A stretch of DNA of 64,000 bases from positions 868,001 to 932,000 of the forward strand of contig CBDCCV010000002.1 of assembly GCA_965215025.1 (NCBI GenBank). Reading direction: 5' to 3'. The position numbers and the translations under genes are program-made. This document shows, one piece after another, positions 15,725 to 23,713 of the stretch (positions are counted from its first letter, which is position 1; every line of letters begins with the position of its first letter). Below the pieces are notes generated by a model. That model did not search any database, was not told where the DNA came from, and saw nothing but the letters and a program-made list of their open reading frames with translations. Source of the DNA: CBDCCV01 sp965215025. Lineage in GTDB: Bacteria; Bacteroidota; Rhodothermia; Rhodothermales; Salinibacteraceae.

Positions 15725-16873
15725 CTAAGCACTCTGATAGAGCTTTGTCAAAACGAACTCGCGGTGGCCAAGCGCCTCGGCGCACGTAAGACGTCCGTTG
15801 ATAGTTCGGGCGACCACGTCCATAAGCCGCTCGCCGGCCTCCGCCAACTCGATTTCTCCGCTTAGCAAACCGCTCACGTCGAGGTCGATGTGCTCACTCA
15901 TGGTTTGCGCCGTAATCGGATTACCCGTCAGTTTGACCACGGGTACGACCGGATGCCCAACGATATTGCCCTGCCCCGTAGGGAAAAGGTGTATGACGGA
16001 CCCTGCCCCCGCCATCAGCGTGATGCACTCCGCTGCTGCCGAGGAGGTGTCCATGAAGTTGAGTCCTGGCTTCTCTGCCGTTTGAGCAGGCGCAAGCACA
16101 TCCACGACGGGTTTCGTCCCAATCTTTTCTATGTTCCCCATAGCTTTCTCCTCGATGGTGCTAAGGCCCCCGCGGATGTTGCCTTGAGTGGGCTGAGAAC
16201 CGAAGGGATCAGCCCCCTTCTCCATGATCATCTCGATGTAGTTGTCGTAGGTCCGCCTGAATTTCTCGCGCACCTCATCGGTTTGACACCGCTCAGCAAC
16301 CAAGTGCTCTCCCCCCGTTAGCTCTGATGTTTCTCCGAAGAAGACCGTCCCTCCCGCCTCAACTACCGGATCGACAACTTGTGCTGTGGTCGGGCATGAG
16401 GCTAAACCCGTCGTCGTATCTGACTCACCACACTTTATGCTAAGCCAGATCTCGCCGAGTTCGATCTCCTCTCTTCGCTGCTCGGACGCCTCCTGAAAGA
16501 GATGCTGCGCCTTGCGAGCCACCTTGTGAATCGTTTCCAAATCTCCATGCCGCTCAATCGAGAAGCCCTCGACGGGCTTTCCTGTAGCACGAATCCCTTC
16601 GACTACCCGCTCCGTCCAGTTTGGCTCAATGCCGATGACGAGCACGGACGCCACATTCGGGTTGGCCCCCGTACCAATCAGGGTCCGGAAGTGCAGCTCG
16701 AGGTCTTCGCCGAACTGCAGCCGCCCATACGGATGCGGAATGGCCTGCACCCCTGGTATCAGGCGCGCTACGCCTTCGGCGGCTGCATTAGAGATGTCGT
16801 CCACAGGTAGCACGACCACGTGGTTACGAATGCCAACTCGCCCGTTCTCGCGGCGGAAGCCAATGATCTCCAT
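15725..16873 (-). CDS. suyB: UxaA-family lyase large subunit, SuyB-like ((R)-sulfolactate sulfo-lyase beta)
   Basis: 382 residues from the ATG at 16873, preceded by GGGAGGATATAAG, a good ribosome binding site. It is the catalytic (C-terminal) part of the altronate/galactarate dehydratase family: GFRRENGRVGIRNHVVVLP, HPYGRLQF, KCGESDTTTG, GETSELTGGEH, then SMSEH-like TMSEHIDLDVSGLL and ALGHREFVLTKLY. Members use iron and act on 2-hydroxy acids. The split form, with the SAF domain as a separate small protein 14 bp upstream, is that of SuyA/SuyB, which cleaves (R)-3-sulfolactate to pyruvate and sulfite, and the opening motif resembles what I recall of SuyB. Split altronate or galactarate dehydratases also exist, so the call leans on the neighbours: aldehyde dehydrogenase, SlcC-like and ComC-like dehydrogenases and no hexuronate genes. 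Confidence 0.65.
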   Translation of the reverse strand: MEIIGFRRENGRVGIRNHVVVLPVDDISNAAAEGVARLIPGVQAIPHPYGRLQFGEDLELHFRTLIGTGANPNVASVLVIGIEPNWTERVVEGIRATGKPVEGFSIERHGDLETIHKVARKAQHLFQEASEQRREEIELGEIWLSIKCGESDTTTGLASCPTTAQVVDPVVEAGGTVFFGETSELTGGEHLVAERCQTDEVREKFRRTYDNYIEMIMEKGADPFGSQPTQGNIRGGLSTIEEKAMGNIEKIGTKPVVDVLAPAQTAEKPGLNFMDTSSAAAECITLMAGAGSVIHLFPTGQGNIVGHPVVPVVKLTGNPITAQTMSEHIDLDVSGLLSGEIELAEAGERLMDVVARTINGRLTCAEALGHREFVLTKLYQSA

Positions 16874-16887
16874 CTTATATCCTCCCT

Positions 16888-17187
16888 TTATGCGTTTGTA
16901 TCTTCGAATGACCACCTTGCAGACCGGATGTTGTGCGTGTGCACGTAATCCCCTACCGCAATTGCTCGCGTCGCCTTGCCTATGCGAACGCCGTACTCGA
17001 TGACTTCGTCAGCTTCAGCCAAGTCCTTCAGAGCAATCTTGTGACCAAGGGGAATGTCCCCCCGGGCTTCAACATGGATCGTTTCGCCTGTATCCATATA
17101 AACGCCCACGACGTCTTCCCCCTTCTGGATGTCTTGCGTCGCCACCCCTACGTCGTCGCCCTTGTTGTGTATCATGAACTTGTGCAT
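16888..17187 (-). CDS. suyA: SAF-domain small subunit, SuyA-like ((R)-sulfolactate sulfo-lyase alpha)
   Basis: 99 residues from the ATG at 17187, with AGGAAG just upstream; an ATG further 5' would add a poorly supported tail. The whole protein is one SAF domain: MIHNKGDDVGVATQDI, IPLGHKIALKDLAEAD and VIEYGVRIGKATRAIAVGD, ending VHTHNIRSARW. In UxaA-type enzymes this domain helps bind the carboxylate substrate; as a free protein it is the small subunit of SuyAB or of split sugar-acid dehydratases. It lies 14 bp upstream of the large subunit, certainly translated from the same message. The PFK-family gene is 59 bp further upstream. Confidence 0.7.
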   Translation of the reverse strand: MHKFMIHNKGDDVGVATQDIQKGEDVVGVYMDTGETIHVEARGDIPLGHKIALKDLAEADEVIEYGVRIGKATRAIAVGDYVHTHNIRSARWSFEDTNA

Positions 17188-17246
17188 CTTCCTGCACCTC
17201 AACATTTTTAGGTAAACGTGATGATTTTCCTGGCTTTCATAGACGT

Positions 17247-18470
17247 TCACAAGGCCGAGCCAGGATAACCTACGGGATGCTTCTCCAGCCTTGTGTAGCG
17301 GGGTAGCGGCGCGCCGATGAGCGGAGCTGCGTAGTACCGGAACGCCTGCGTTACGGCGTTCCCCGCTTCGCTCAAGAAGTGCGCCGGCAGGGACCTTTCC
17401 GTGCCGGCTACCTCATCAAGCCCCACGCTTTTGAAGACGCAGCTGTACTTAGATCCATCTGCAGACCCACCCTCTCGCTGTAGAGCCGTCATGGCGCCAC
17501 GCTCCCCCCGCACGATCCGGCGTACGCTGACCCTTCCTAGCTCGTAGGCCTCCTGCAAATCAACTGTGGAAGCGTGAGCGACGGAAGCGCGCGCGCAGAG
17601 TCCTGGTTTCTCCGACCGCGCTCGCAACCCCAGCTCTCGGCCAATCAGATCGGCCAAGACGGTAGCAGCATCGCCGGGCAAGCCGCGGCCGAAATCATCG
17701 GTGTTGGCTCCCGTGTGGGAAACGGAAATGGGCGTGCCTTCCTCGTCAACCACGCCCTCACTGACCACTACCACGACCCAACCGAGCTTATCATATATTC
17801 GTTGCACATCATTCAGGAGACGATCTCGGATGATCGGCTTCTCCGGTACGTAGATCAGATGAGGGGCGTCCGTTTCGGAACGTCGCGCCAGCCCGGTCGC
17901 GGCAGCGAGCCACCCTGTGTTCCGCCCCATGGTCTCGAAAACGCTCACAGGGGTAGGGAGGCTTCCTACGTCCATGCCCAGCTCCATGACGGACACGGCG
18001 TAGTAACGGCACGCGCTCCCGTACCCAGGGCAGTGATCCGTGTGCTGTATGTCGTTATCAATGGTTTTGGGAATGCCTAGCACGTGAACGTCCATGTTCT
18101 CTTTGCTTGCCATCGTGTGAATGCGGTGGCAGGCTGTCATCGTGCCGTTTCCGCCGATGTACAGGAAGTACCGGACGCCGTACTGCGCGAAGACGCTTAA
18201 GACTTGGCTGTAGTCCTCCTCACTGAGTTTGGCGCGAGAGGAACCCAGCGCCGCGCCTGGGGTGCTCCTCAACTTCCTGACGGTGTCACAGCTCTCCGCT
18301 CGCAAGTCGATGAAGTTCGCTTGGAGCATGCCTTCGAGTCCATACTGCGCTCCGTACACCTCATCGATGGCTTCTTCTTGAAGCGCCTGCTCAATAACGC
18401 CACAGAGGCTGCTGTTAATAGCAACCGTCGGCCCGCCCCCTTGCGCAACAATCAGATTTCCTTTTCCCAT
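17247..18470 (-). CDS. Phosphofructokinase-family sugar phosphate kinase (candidate sulfofructose kinase)
   Basis: A 407-residue PFK-fold protein. It has GGGPTVAINSS at 11-21 (nucleotide/phosphate loop), GGNGTM at 106-111 and PKTIDND at 134-140 with the catalytic Asp, then ETMGRNTGWLAA (about 180-191) that binds the sugar 6-position. The Lys in PKTIDND is the residue found in pyrophosphate-dependent enzymes, whereas the Gly in GGNGT at the other diagnostic position is ATP-like, so the donor is not certain. Housekeeping glycolysis would not need a PFK inside a catabolic operon. Between a class I aldolase (65 bp upstream) and SuyA/B, it most likely phosphorylates a ketose derived from the operon's substrate, such as 6-deoxy-6-sulfofructose or tagatose 6-phosphate. 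Confidence 0.75.
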   Translation of the reverse strand: MGKGNLIVAQGGGPTVAINSSLCGVIEQALQEEAIDEVYGAQYGLEGMLQANFIDLRAESCDTVRKLRSTPGAALGSSRAKLSEEDYSQVLSVFAQYGVRYFLYIGGNGTMTACHRIHTMASKENMDVHVLGIPKTIDNDIQHTDHCPGYGSACRYYAVSVMELGMDVGSLPTPVSVFETMGRNTGWLAAATGLARRSETDAPHLIYVPEKPIIRDRLLNDVQRIYDKLGWVVVVVSEGVVDEEGTPISVSHTGANTDDFGRGLPGDAATVLADLIGRELGLRARSEKPGLCARASVAHASTVDLQEAYELGRVSVRRIVRGERGAMTALQREGGSADGSKYSCVFKSVGLDEVAGTERSLPAHFLSEAGNAVTQAFRYYAAPLIGAPLPRYTRLEKHPVGYPGSAL

Positions 18471-18535
18471 CGAGCGACCAGTCTTGCTTTGAAATCTGTA
18501 TGCTAAGAGGATGCGCCGTCGGCAGACACCGTGCT

Positions 18536-19573
18536 TTAAGCGTGCCGTCTTAGCGCGTCCATGTCTTTCCCCCGGCGCTCCTGCAAGCGTTCGAGTGCTT
18601 CGTCTACCGAACCGCCCTCATGGACGATTGCGACCAGTGCAGCGGCCACCGCCTGCGGGTCGTCCTTGTAGGGAAACGTCACGTTACGGCCCACCAGTGC
18701 GCCGCGCACGGTGGGGCTGCTCGCCATCCCCGCCACGAATTCTTGCATGACGCCCACGGGGTCGTCGCTAGGGGCGCCCCCCAGCATCAAGATCGGCAGG
18801 GTGGTCGCTCTAGTGACCTGCGCGTAGTTCTCGCAGTACGGGATCTTCAGCCAGGTACGCATAGAGGTGCTTCCCAGCGCGGCGGCTACGCTGATGTCTT
18901 TGATCAACGTGGCGGGGTCCTTCTTTACCTTGTACCCGTCGGCGGTCTTCTCTACCGAGAGCGGCTCTAGGAAGGCTGGGACGCCCAACTCGTTCATCTC
19001 GGTGATCACGTTGGCCGTCTCGGTGATGGTTTTCCCTGCACCAGGGGCCTTGGGATCTAAACGGAACATCATCTTGCCCCCGTCCATGCGCATGTCTTTT
19101 AGACTCTGGGGCGTAAAGGACGTGTAGGTGTCGTGCATCTCGAACGTCGTATTGAGAACTCCCCCCCGGTTCATGCAGCCCATAAGCACGCGATCACTCA
19201 GAAAGTCTTCCCCGCCCTGTTGCCGAACCAAGTAGTTCAGGATAAGAAGATCCTCGATGAAGTCCGTGGTGCCCATCACCCCGTCGAAGTCCGAGCTGAT
19301 GAGCACACGTGCGGCCCGACCCAGGTACTCATACCGGTCTCCCATCTTCAGCGGCTCGTCTCGGATGCTGGTCACTCGGCGGCCGGGATGATCCACAGCC
19401 AGAATGAGCAGCTTACCGTTTCGCGCCAGCCGGTCGCGCCGCTTGCGGTTCTGCGCTTCCTCCAGGATCACCTCTTTGCTTTGGACTCGCACTTCGGTGA
19501 TCTCTTGGAACAACTCCAGCGGGAAAAAAGCGCTGTTGTCGTACTCGTAGTTGCCTAGGTCGTAGTTGGCCAT
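18536..19573 (-). CDS. Class I (Schiff-base) aldolase, Cgl0159-like
   Basis: A 345-residue TIM-barrel aldolase. It has LLILAVDHPGRR (about 55-66), typical of the class I fructose-bisphosphate/LacD/DeoC-related group, SSDFDGVMGTTDF (about 93-105), and the lysine that would form the Schiff base in TWLKIPY (K243). The long N-terminal extension and the phrase KMMFRLDP resemble the Cgl0159-type aldolases tied to unusual sugar breakdown. The expected reaction is retro-aldol cleavage of a ketose 1-phosphate or bisphosphate to DHAP and an aldehyde. With the aldehyde dehydrogenase 94 bp upstream and the PFK-like kinase downstream, the aldehyde could be 3-sulfolactaldehyde. It is not a close match to E. 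coli YihT. Confidence 0.75.
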   Translation of the reverse strand: MANYDLGNYEYDNSAFFPLELFQEITEVRVQSKEVILEEAQNRKRRDRLARNGKLLILAVDHPGRRVTSIRDEPLKMGDRYEYLGRAARVLISSDFDGVMGTTDFIEDLLILNYLVRQQGGEDFLSDRVLMGCMNRGGVLNTTFEMHDTYTSFTPQSLKDMRMDGGKMMFRLDPKAPGAGKTITETANVITEMNELGVPAFLEPLSVEKTADGYKVKKDPATLIKDISVAAALGSTSMRTWLKIPYCENYAQVTRATTLPILMLGGAPSDDPVGVMQEFVAGMASSPTVRGALVGRNVTFPYKDDPQAVAAALVAIVHEGGSVDEALERLQERRGKDMDALRRHA

Positions 19574-19667
19574 GTTTCTGGAATTCGTTCCTTAGTTAGG
19601 ATGCCCCAACTGGCGCGCAGGAGCCGGTCTGTTAGCAATTGCTTGTGAGACGAAACCTCTTTATCTC

Positions 19668-21143
19668 TCACACCGCCATTGACATGTGCTTCACGGCGAG
19701 GAAAGCTTCCATGCCTTCTTTGCCCAGTTCTCGCGGTCCAAGGCCGCTCTGCTTCATCCCACCAAACGGGCAGTTGGTCGTCGAGGGCACCCCGTCGTTG
19801 ATCCCGATAGTTCCAGCTTCCAACTCTTCTCCGGCGCGGAGCGCGGTGGAGAGGTCCGAGGTGAAGACATAGGCGCTTAGTCCATGGATGGTGTTGTTCG
19901 CACGCCTTATAACCTCCTCGAACGTCTTGAACGTAGCAATCGGCGCGACCGGAGCGAACACCTCCTCCTGCATACACCGCATGTCGTCGCGCGCCCCGCC
20001 CAACACCGTCGGCGCCATGAAATGTCCTGCGTCGTAGGCGTCGCCGCTCAGGCGCTCACCCCCGCAGAGCACCTCTGCCCCCTGCCGGACGGCCTCCTCG
20101 ACGTACTGCAGCGCGTTGTCCAGCCCTTCTTTATTTATCATAGGACCCACGTCCATTCCACCCTGCACGCCGGGGCCAACCTTTAGCTCACGGGTTGCCT
20201 GCACGAACGCCCCTGTGAACGCCTCAGCGACAGGCTCCTGCACGAAGATGCGGTTGGCGGCGATGCACGACTGGCCCGTGTTGCGATACTTCGCCGCTAG
20301 CGCGCCTTCTACCGCCTTCTCGATATCGGCGTCTTCGAAGACGACGAGGGGGCCGTTCCCACCAAGTTCAAGGGCCAAGTCCTTCACATATCTTCCGGCC
20401 TTCTGCATCAGCTCGCGGCCTACCCTGGTTGAGCCGGTGAACGAGACCTTCCGGCACTGCTCGTTTTCGATCAGTTCATCAGCCAGCTCGGCAGGCGGTC
20501 CCAGGATGAGGTTGAAGACGCCGCCCGGCACCCCGGCCGCGTGCACGCACTCGGCTAAAAGGCTGCAACAGAGAGGAGTCTGGCTGGCGGGCTTGAGGAC
20601 AACCGTGCAGCCAGCCGCCAGCGCGGGCGCGGCCTTACGCACAGCCAGGACCAGCGGAAAATTCCATGGTGCGATCGCGCCCACAACCCCGACGGGCTGT
20701 TTGATCACGAAGTGCCGCTTCCCCTTGGCCTGGTTAGGAACGATCCGGCCGTAGCCGCGCCGGGCTTCCTCTGCAAACCACCGCAGGTGATCCAGCGTCG
20801 CGCTGACCTCGCCATGCGCCTGCTCAATGGGCTTTCCGTTCTCTAAAGTAATCGTCTCGGCCAGTTCGTCCGCGCGCGCCTCGACGGCTTCCATCACATC
20901 GAACAGGTAGGTCCCCCGCTCCTTCCCTGTAAGGTTTCGCCAAGTCTGGAACGCCTTGCTGGCGCTTTCGATGGCGCGCCGGGCTAGATTGCGGTCCCCG
21001 TAAGGGATGGTACCTACCTGCTCGCCGGTGGCCGGGTTCAGCACTTCGCGCTCGTTTAGGTCTAAGGAAGCGTCTTCATGTTCAGGATAGAACGCTCCGT
21101 CTACGTACAGGCTGTGCTGTTTTACACTCGTGCTCAGTTCCAT
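19668..21143 (-). CDS. Aldehyde dehydrogenase (SSADH/GabD-like; candidate sulfolactaldehyde dehydrogenase)
   Basis: A complete 491-residue NAD(P)-dependent aldehyde dehydrogenase. Motifs in order: APWNFP at 158-163, FTGSTRVG (about 235-242), the general-base Glu in LELGG (E259), the catalytic Cys in NTGQSC (C293), and EEVFAPVAP. The C-terminal PFGGMKQSGLGPRELG matches the succinate-semialdehyde dehydrogenase branch, to which the known sulfolactaldehyde dehydrogenases belong. It would oxidise the aldehyde released by the class I aldolase to a carboxylic acid, here proposed to be (S)-sulfolactate. L-lactaldehyde or glycolaldehyde oxidation would be the alternative if the substrate is a deoxy sugar or pentose. 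It sits 60 bp after the hydroxyacid dehydrogenase gene. Confidence 0.8.
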   Translation of the reverse strand: MELSTSVKQHSLYVDGAFYPEHEDASLDLNEREVLNPATGEQVGTIPYGDRNLARRAIESASKAFQTWRNLTGKERGTYLFDVMEAVEARADELAETITLENGKPIEQAHGEVSATLDHLRWFAEEARRGYGRIVPNQAKGKRHFVIKQPVGVVGAIAPWNFPLVLAVRKAAPALAAGCTVVLKPASQTPLCCSLLAECVHAAGVPGGVFNLILGPPAELADELIENEQCRKVSFTGSTRVGRELMQKAGRYVKDLALELGGNGPLVVFEDADIEKAVEGALAAKYRNTGQSCIAANRIFVQEPVAEAFTGAFVQATRELKVGPGVQGGMDVGPMINKEGLDNALQYVEEAVRQGAEVLCGGERLSGDAYDAGHFMAPTVLGGARDDMRCMQEEVFAPVAPIATFKTFEEVIRRANNTIHGLSAYVFTSDLSTALRAGEELEAGTIGINDGVPSTTNCPFGGMKQSGLGPRELGKEGMEAFLAVKHMSMAV

Positions 21144-21203
21144 AGGATTAGGACAGTTCGGTATGTCGGTAGTTGTACAGCGAACCTCTAAGCCGCATCC
21201 GCG

Positions 21204-22178
21204 TCAGGGCGCTTTGGGCCGGGCGAAGTTCACGTAGTTAGACGCCCCCCCTCCACTCAAGACTACATCCACGTCCCTGGCCAACATCTCCAGCACGTTG
21301 TCTTGCGCCTCATGAGTAAACGCTGCGATGTGAGGAGTAAGTACAGTGTTATCCATAACATTTAACTCTGAATTTTTTGGTGGTTCCGTTTCTCTGACAT
21401 CTAAGGCCGCCCCCGCGATAAGGCCTTCCTGCAACGCCCGAATCAGATCCTTCTCGGTGAGGATCTGACCACGAGCCGTATTGATGAGATAAGCCGTCTG
21501 CTTCATCTTTCGCAGATTGGCATAATTGATAAGACCCTTAGTCTGCTCTGTAGCGGGCAGGTGATTACAAACGAAGTCTGCACGGCGCAGTAGCGCATCG
21601 AGCGGCACCAACTCGGCCCCCGTTTCCGTCAGCGCAGGACTGTGTTTCGAGAGATGCTTGTCAAACGCCAGTATGTCCATCCCGAAGGCATTCGCACGCA
21701 TGGCCACCCGCATCCCGATGCTCCCAAGGCCCAACACGCCAAGCGTTTTACCGTGAAGCTCCTGCCCGAGGAAACGACTGCGCTCCCAATGCCCCTGCTT
21801 GGTGGAGCGGTCGGCGGCCGGTATCTTTCTCGCCAAGGCCAGCATCAGTGCTACAGTATGTTCGGCCGTGGCGATGGCATTGGCGTTGGGGGTGAAACAT
21901 ACGACAATCCCTCTTCTGCTCGCCGCCTCGATGTCGATGTTGTCGTATCCCACTCCTGCCCGACCTATCACACGCAGCGCACGGGCTTTGGAAAGCACGT
22001 CTTCGTGCATACGGGTCTGGTTTCGTATGAGGACCGCTCTTGATGCTGACAGCCGCTCCGCAAGCTCTTCCTGGCTTTTCCAGAGTTCGGGATCGTGATA
22101 CACGTCGTACTTCTCCTTGAGCCTCTCGACAGCCTCACCATCCATCCTCTCTGTAATCAACACGTCATATGAGTTCAT
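21204..22178 (-). CDS. D-isomer-specific 2-hydroxyacid dehydrogenase (SlcC/SerA-like)
   Basis: A 324-residue NAD-dependent dehydrogenase of the PGDH family. The Rossmann motif LGVLGLGSIG is at 146-155, with the substrate-binding segment GRAGVGYDNID at 72-82. The catalytic triad is Arg in NTARG (R236), Glu in VRETEP (263/265) and His in TPHIAAF (H283). There is no ACT domain, so it is not a full serine-pathway SerA. SlcC, the (S)-sulfolactate dehydrogenase of sulfolactate degraders, belongs to this family and typically opens with a similar YDVxYDPEL...IRNxT pattern. Given the ALDH, ComC-like and SuyAB-like neighbours, oxidation of (S)-sulfolactate to sulfopyruvate is the favoured role; hydroxypyruvate or glyoxylate reduction are alternatives. 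Confidence 0.75.
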   Translation of the reverse strand: MNSYDVLITERMDGEAVERLKEKYDVYHDPELWKSQEELAERLSASRAVLIRNQTRMHEDVLSKARALRVIGRAGVGYDNIDIEAASRRGIVVCFTPNANAIATAEHTVALMLALARKIPAADRSTKQGHWERSRFLGQELHGKTLGVLGLGSIGMRVAMRANAFGMDILAFDKHLSKHSPALTETGAELVPLDALLRRADFVCNHLPATEQTKGLINYANLRKMKQTAYLINTARGQILTEKDLIRALQEGLIAGAALDVRETEPPKNSELNVMDNTVLTPHIAAFTHEAQDNVLEMLARDVDVVLSGGGASNYVNFARPKAP

Positions 22179-22254
22179 AGGTCACAAAGCGCGTATGACA
22201 CTTACGGTTTGCTTCGCTCTTACCTTTTGAGGACTGGCGGGTAGCGTAACGAGA

Positions 22255-23646
22255 CTAGAGCTTGATGAAACTGATCTCAGCCCGTTCAGCGAATCGCTCG
22301 AACAGAGCGGCGTGGTGTCCTTCTACAACTGAAACGTGGTGAGGCATACCCTCTTGGCAAAGCCGCCTGAATGAGCGGTTCAAGGACATGCCGTTCACTT
22401 GAGCAAAGCCGTTGGTACCTTTGAAGCGTTTAGGTGGATGAATGATTTGGCCTTCAAAAGCCATCATTCGATATTCGTTATCGCAGTGCCAGACTCTATA
22501 GATGGTGACCGGCATATCCGGACGCAGGTCAGCGTTTACAACAGCCGGATTGTCGTTGTTGAAATGCCTGGCAATGCGAGGGCCGCCCTCGCTCCCTACG
22601 GGTTGGCACAGTTGAAACGGGGCGTTGCCGGTATGCCACAGGGTGACAACTTCATCAGTGTGCTCAAGCCAATCTGAGATGTAGACCACTCCACAGCCGA
22701 GAGCGTTGCCTATCAAGCAGGCCAGCGCTCCATCCACGTCACCTTCCATGGCCACCGCATATCCCTGCGAGAGCAGCCGAGCGATAGGCAAGTAGGGCCA
22801 TTGCCCAACTTCTTGCGCCAACTCACTCCAGTCTCTGATAGCGACCCCGCTCAGGTTTTCCTCCTCCATGTGCTTAAGAAGAGCAAGGTAATACCTCGAA
22901 GACAGCGGCAGGTCGTCCGCCGAGACATCTTCTTCGAACGGAAGACCAAGCTCTTGGACGCGATCCACGTCTTCCTGGATCTCTTCCTCTGAGATCCCTT
23001 TCATTAAGGAAAGAAACGCTATGAGACTGATGTGCGACACCTGAATCCCTAACTCCCTGCTAAGCAGATAGGGGTCCATGTGCATGTCTATGAATCCAGG
23101 GGCATGATAACCTATCAGGCCTATCTTCCCGTTGCGCAGTTGCGAAACAGCATAAGCGATACGCACCGCTGCGTCTAGTTGGCGGGCCACCTGCATAGTC
23201 CCAGGCATACCATACACCAACTCGAAGGAATGCCGAAGTTGGCGAATGGTAGAGGCGAAGATGTGGGTTCCTACGAGAGAATTTGCGCTTACACTTTCTT
23301 TCCTCTCCGGCGTAGCCCATAGTATTATCGGGAGATCCCATTGTTGCGCCAGCACCGGAGCTAACCGCCCATCGCTCATAGTAGGCTGCAACACGATAAG
23401 AGCATTCACCTCTTTGTCTCTGCATTCATCTAAAGCACTTCGAAGAGATCGGTCATCGACAATGCGCCTGTTTGAGAAGAGCACCTCATAGGGTAGTTCC
23501 AGAAGCGCTTCTCTCGCCTTATCTTCTATTTCTTTGCCCCAGTCTTGATCGAAACCCGGACGTTCCCTACGTAGAACAAGAACACCAACTTTTATATCAG
23601 GCGTTACCCGATTGAAATTGAGCTGCGGTACGTCTTGCTCTGCCAT
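22255..23646 (-). CDS. L-fucose/L-arabinose isomerase-fold ketol isomerase
   Basis: 463 residues from the ATG at 23646; a TTG at 23667 would add seven residues. The N-terminal part (IKVGVLVLRRERPG, ALIVLQPTMSDGRLAPVLAQ) and the C-terminal part (YRVWHCDNEYRMMAFEGQI, HHVSVVEGHHAALFERFAE) follow the layout of the FucI/AraA isomerase fold, which uses a divalent metal to convert an aldose to a ketose. It is shorter than E. coli FucI (591 residues) and only distantly similar to the second isomerase in the window (61917-63560). Between the symporter and the dehydrogenase genes it should catalyse the first intracellular step, for example aldose to ketose of a sulfonated hexose. The exact substrate cannot be read from the sequence. 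Confidence 0.65.
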   Translation of the reverse strand: MAEQDVPQLNFNRVTPDIKVGVLVLRRERPGFDQDWGKEIEDKAREALLELPYEVLFSNRRIVDDRSLRSALDECRDKEVNALIVLQPTMSDGRLAPVLAQQWDLPIILWATPERKESVSANSLVGTHIFASTIRQLRHSFELVYGMPGTMQVARQLDAAVRIAYAVSQLRNGKIGLIGYHAPGFIDMHMDPYLLSRELGIQVSHISLIAFLSLMKGISEEEIQEDVDRVQELGLPFEEDVSADDLPLSSRYYLALLKHMEEENLSGVAIRDWSELAQEVGQWPYLPIARLLSQGYAVAMEGDVDGALACLIGNALGCGVVYISDWLEHTDEVVTLWHTGNAPFQLCQPVGSEGGPRIARHFNNDNPAVVNADLRPDMPVTIYRVWHCDNEYRMMAFEGQIIHPPKRFKGTNGFAQVNGMSLNRSFRRLCQEGMPHHVSVVEGHHAALFERFAERAEISFIKL

Positions 23647-23713
23647 CCCAGTCTCGTTGTTTGTCAAATTAGGGTTTCGCTGAGTTAAGTTTGCGGCTGC
23701 ATAGTGTTATGGA

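Noticed and set aside
15725..17187. Altronate or galactarate dehydratase as the main call
   Set aside because: Family membership is certain, but the rest of a hexuronate or galactarate pathway is missing and the dehydrogenase neighbours fit sulfolactate better. Kept as the alternative.
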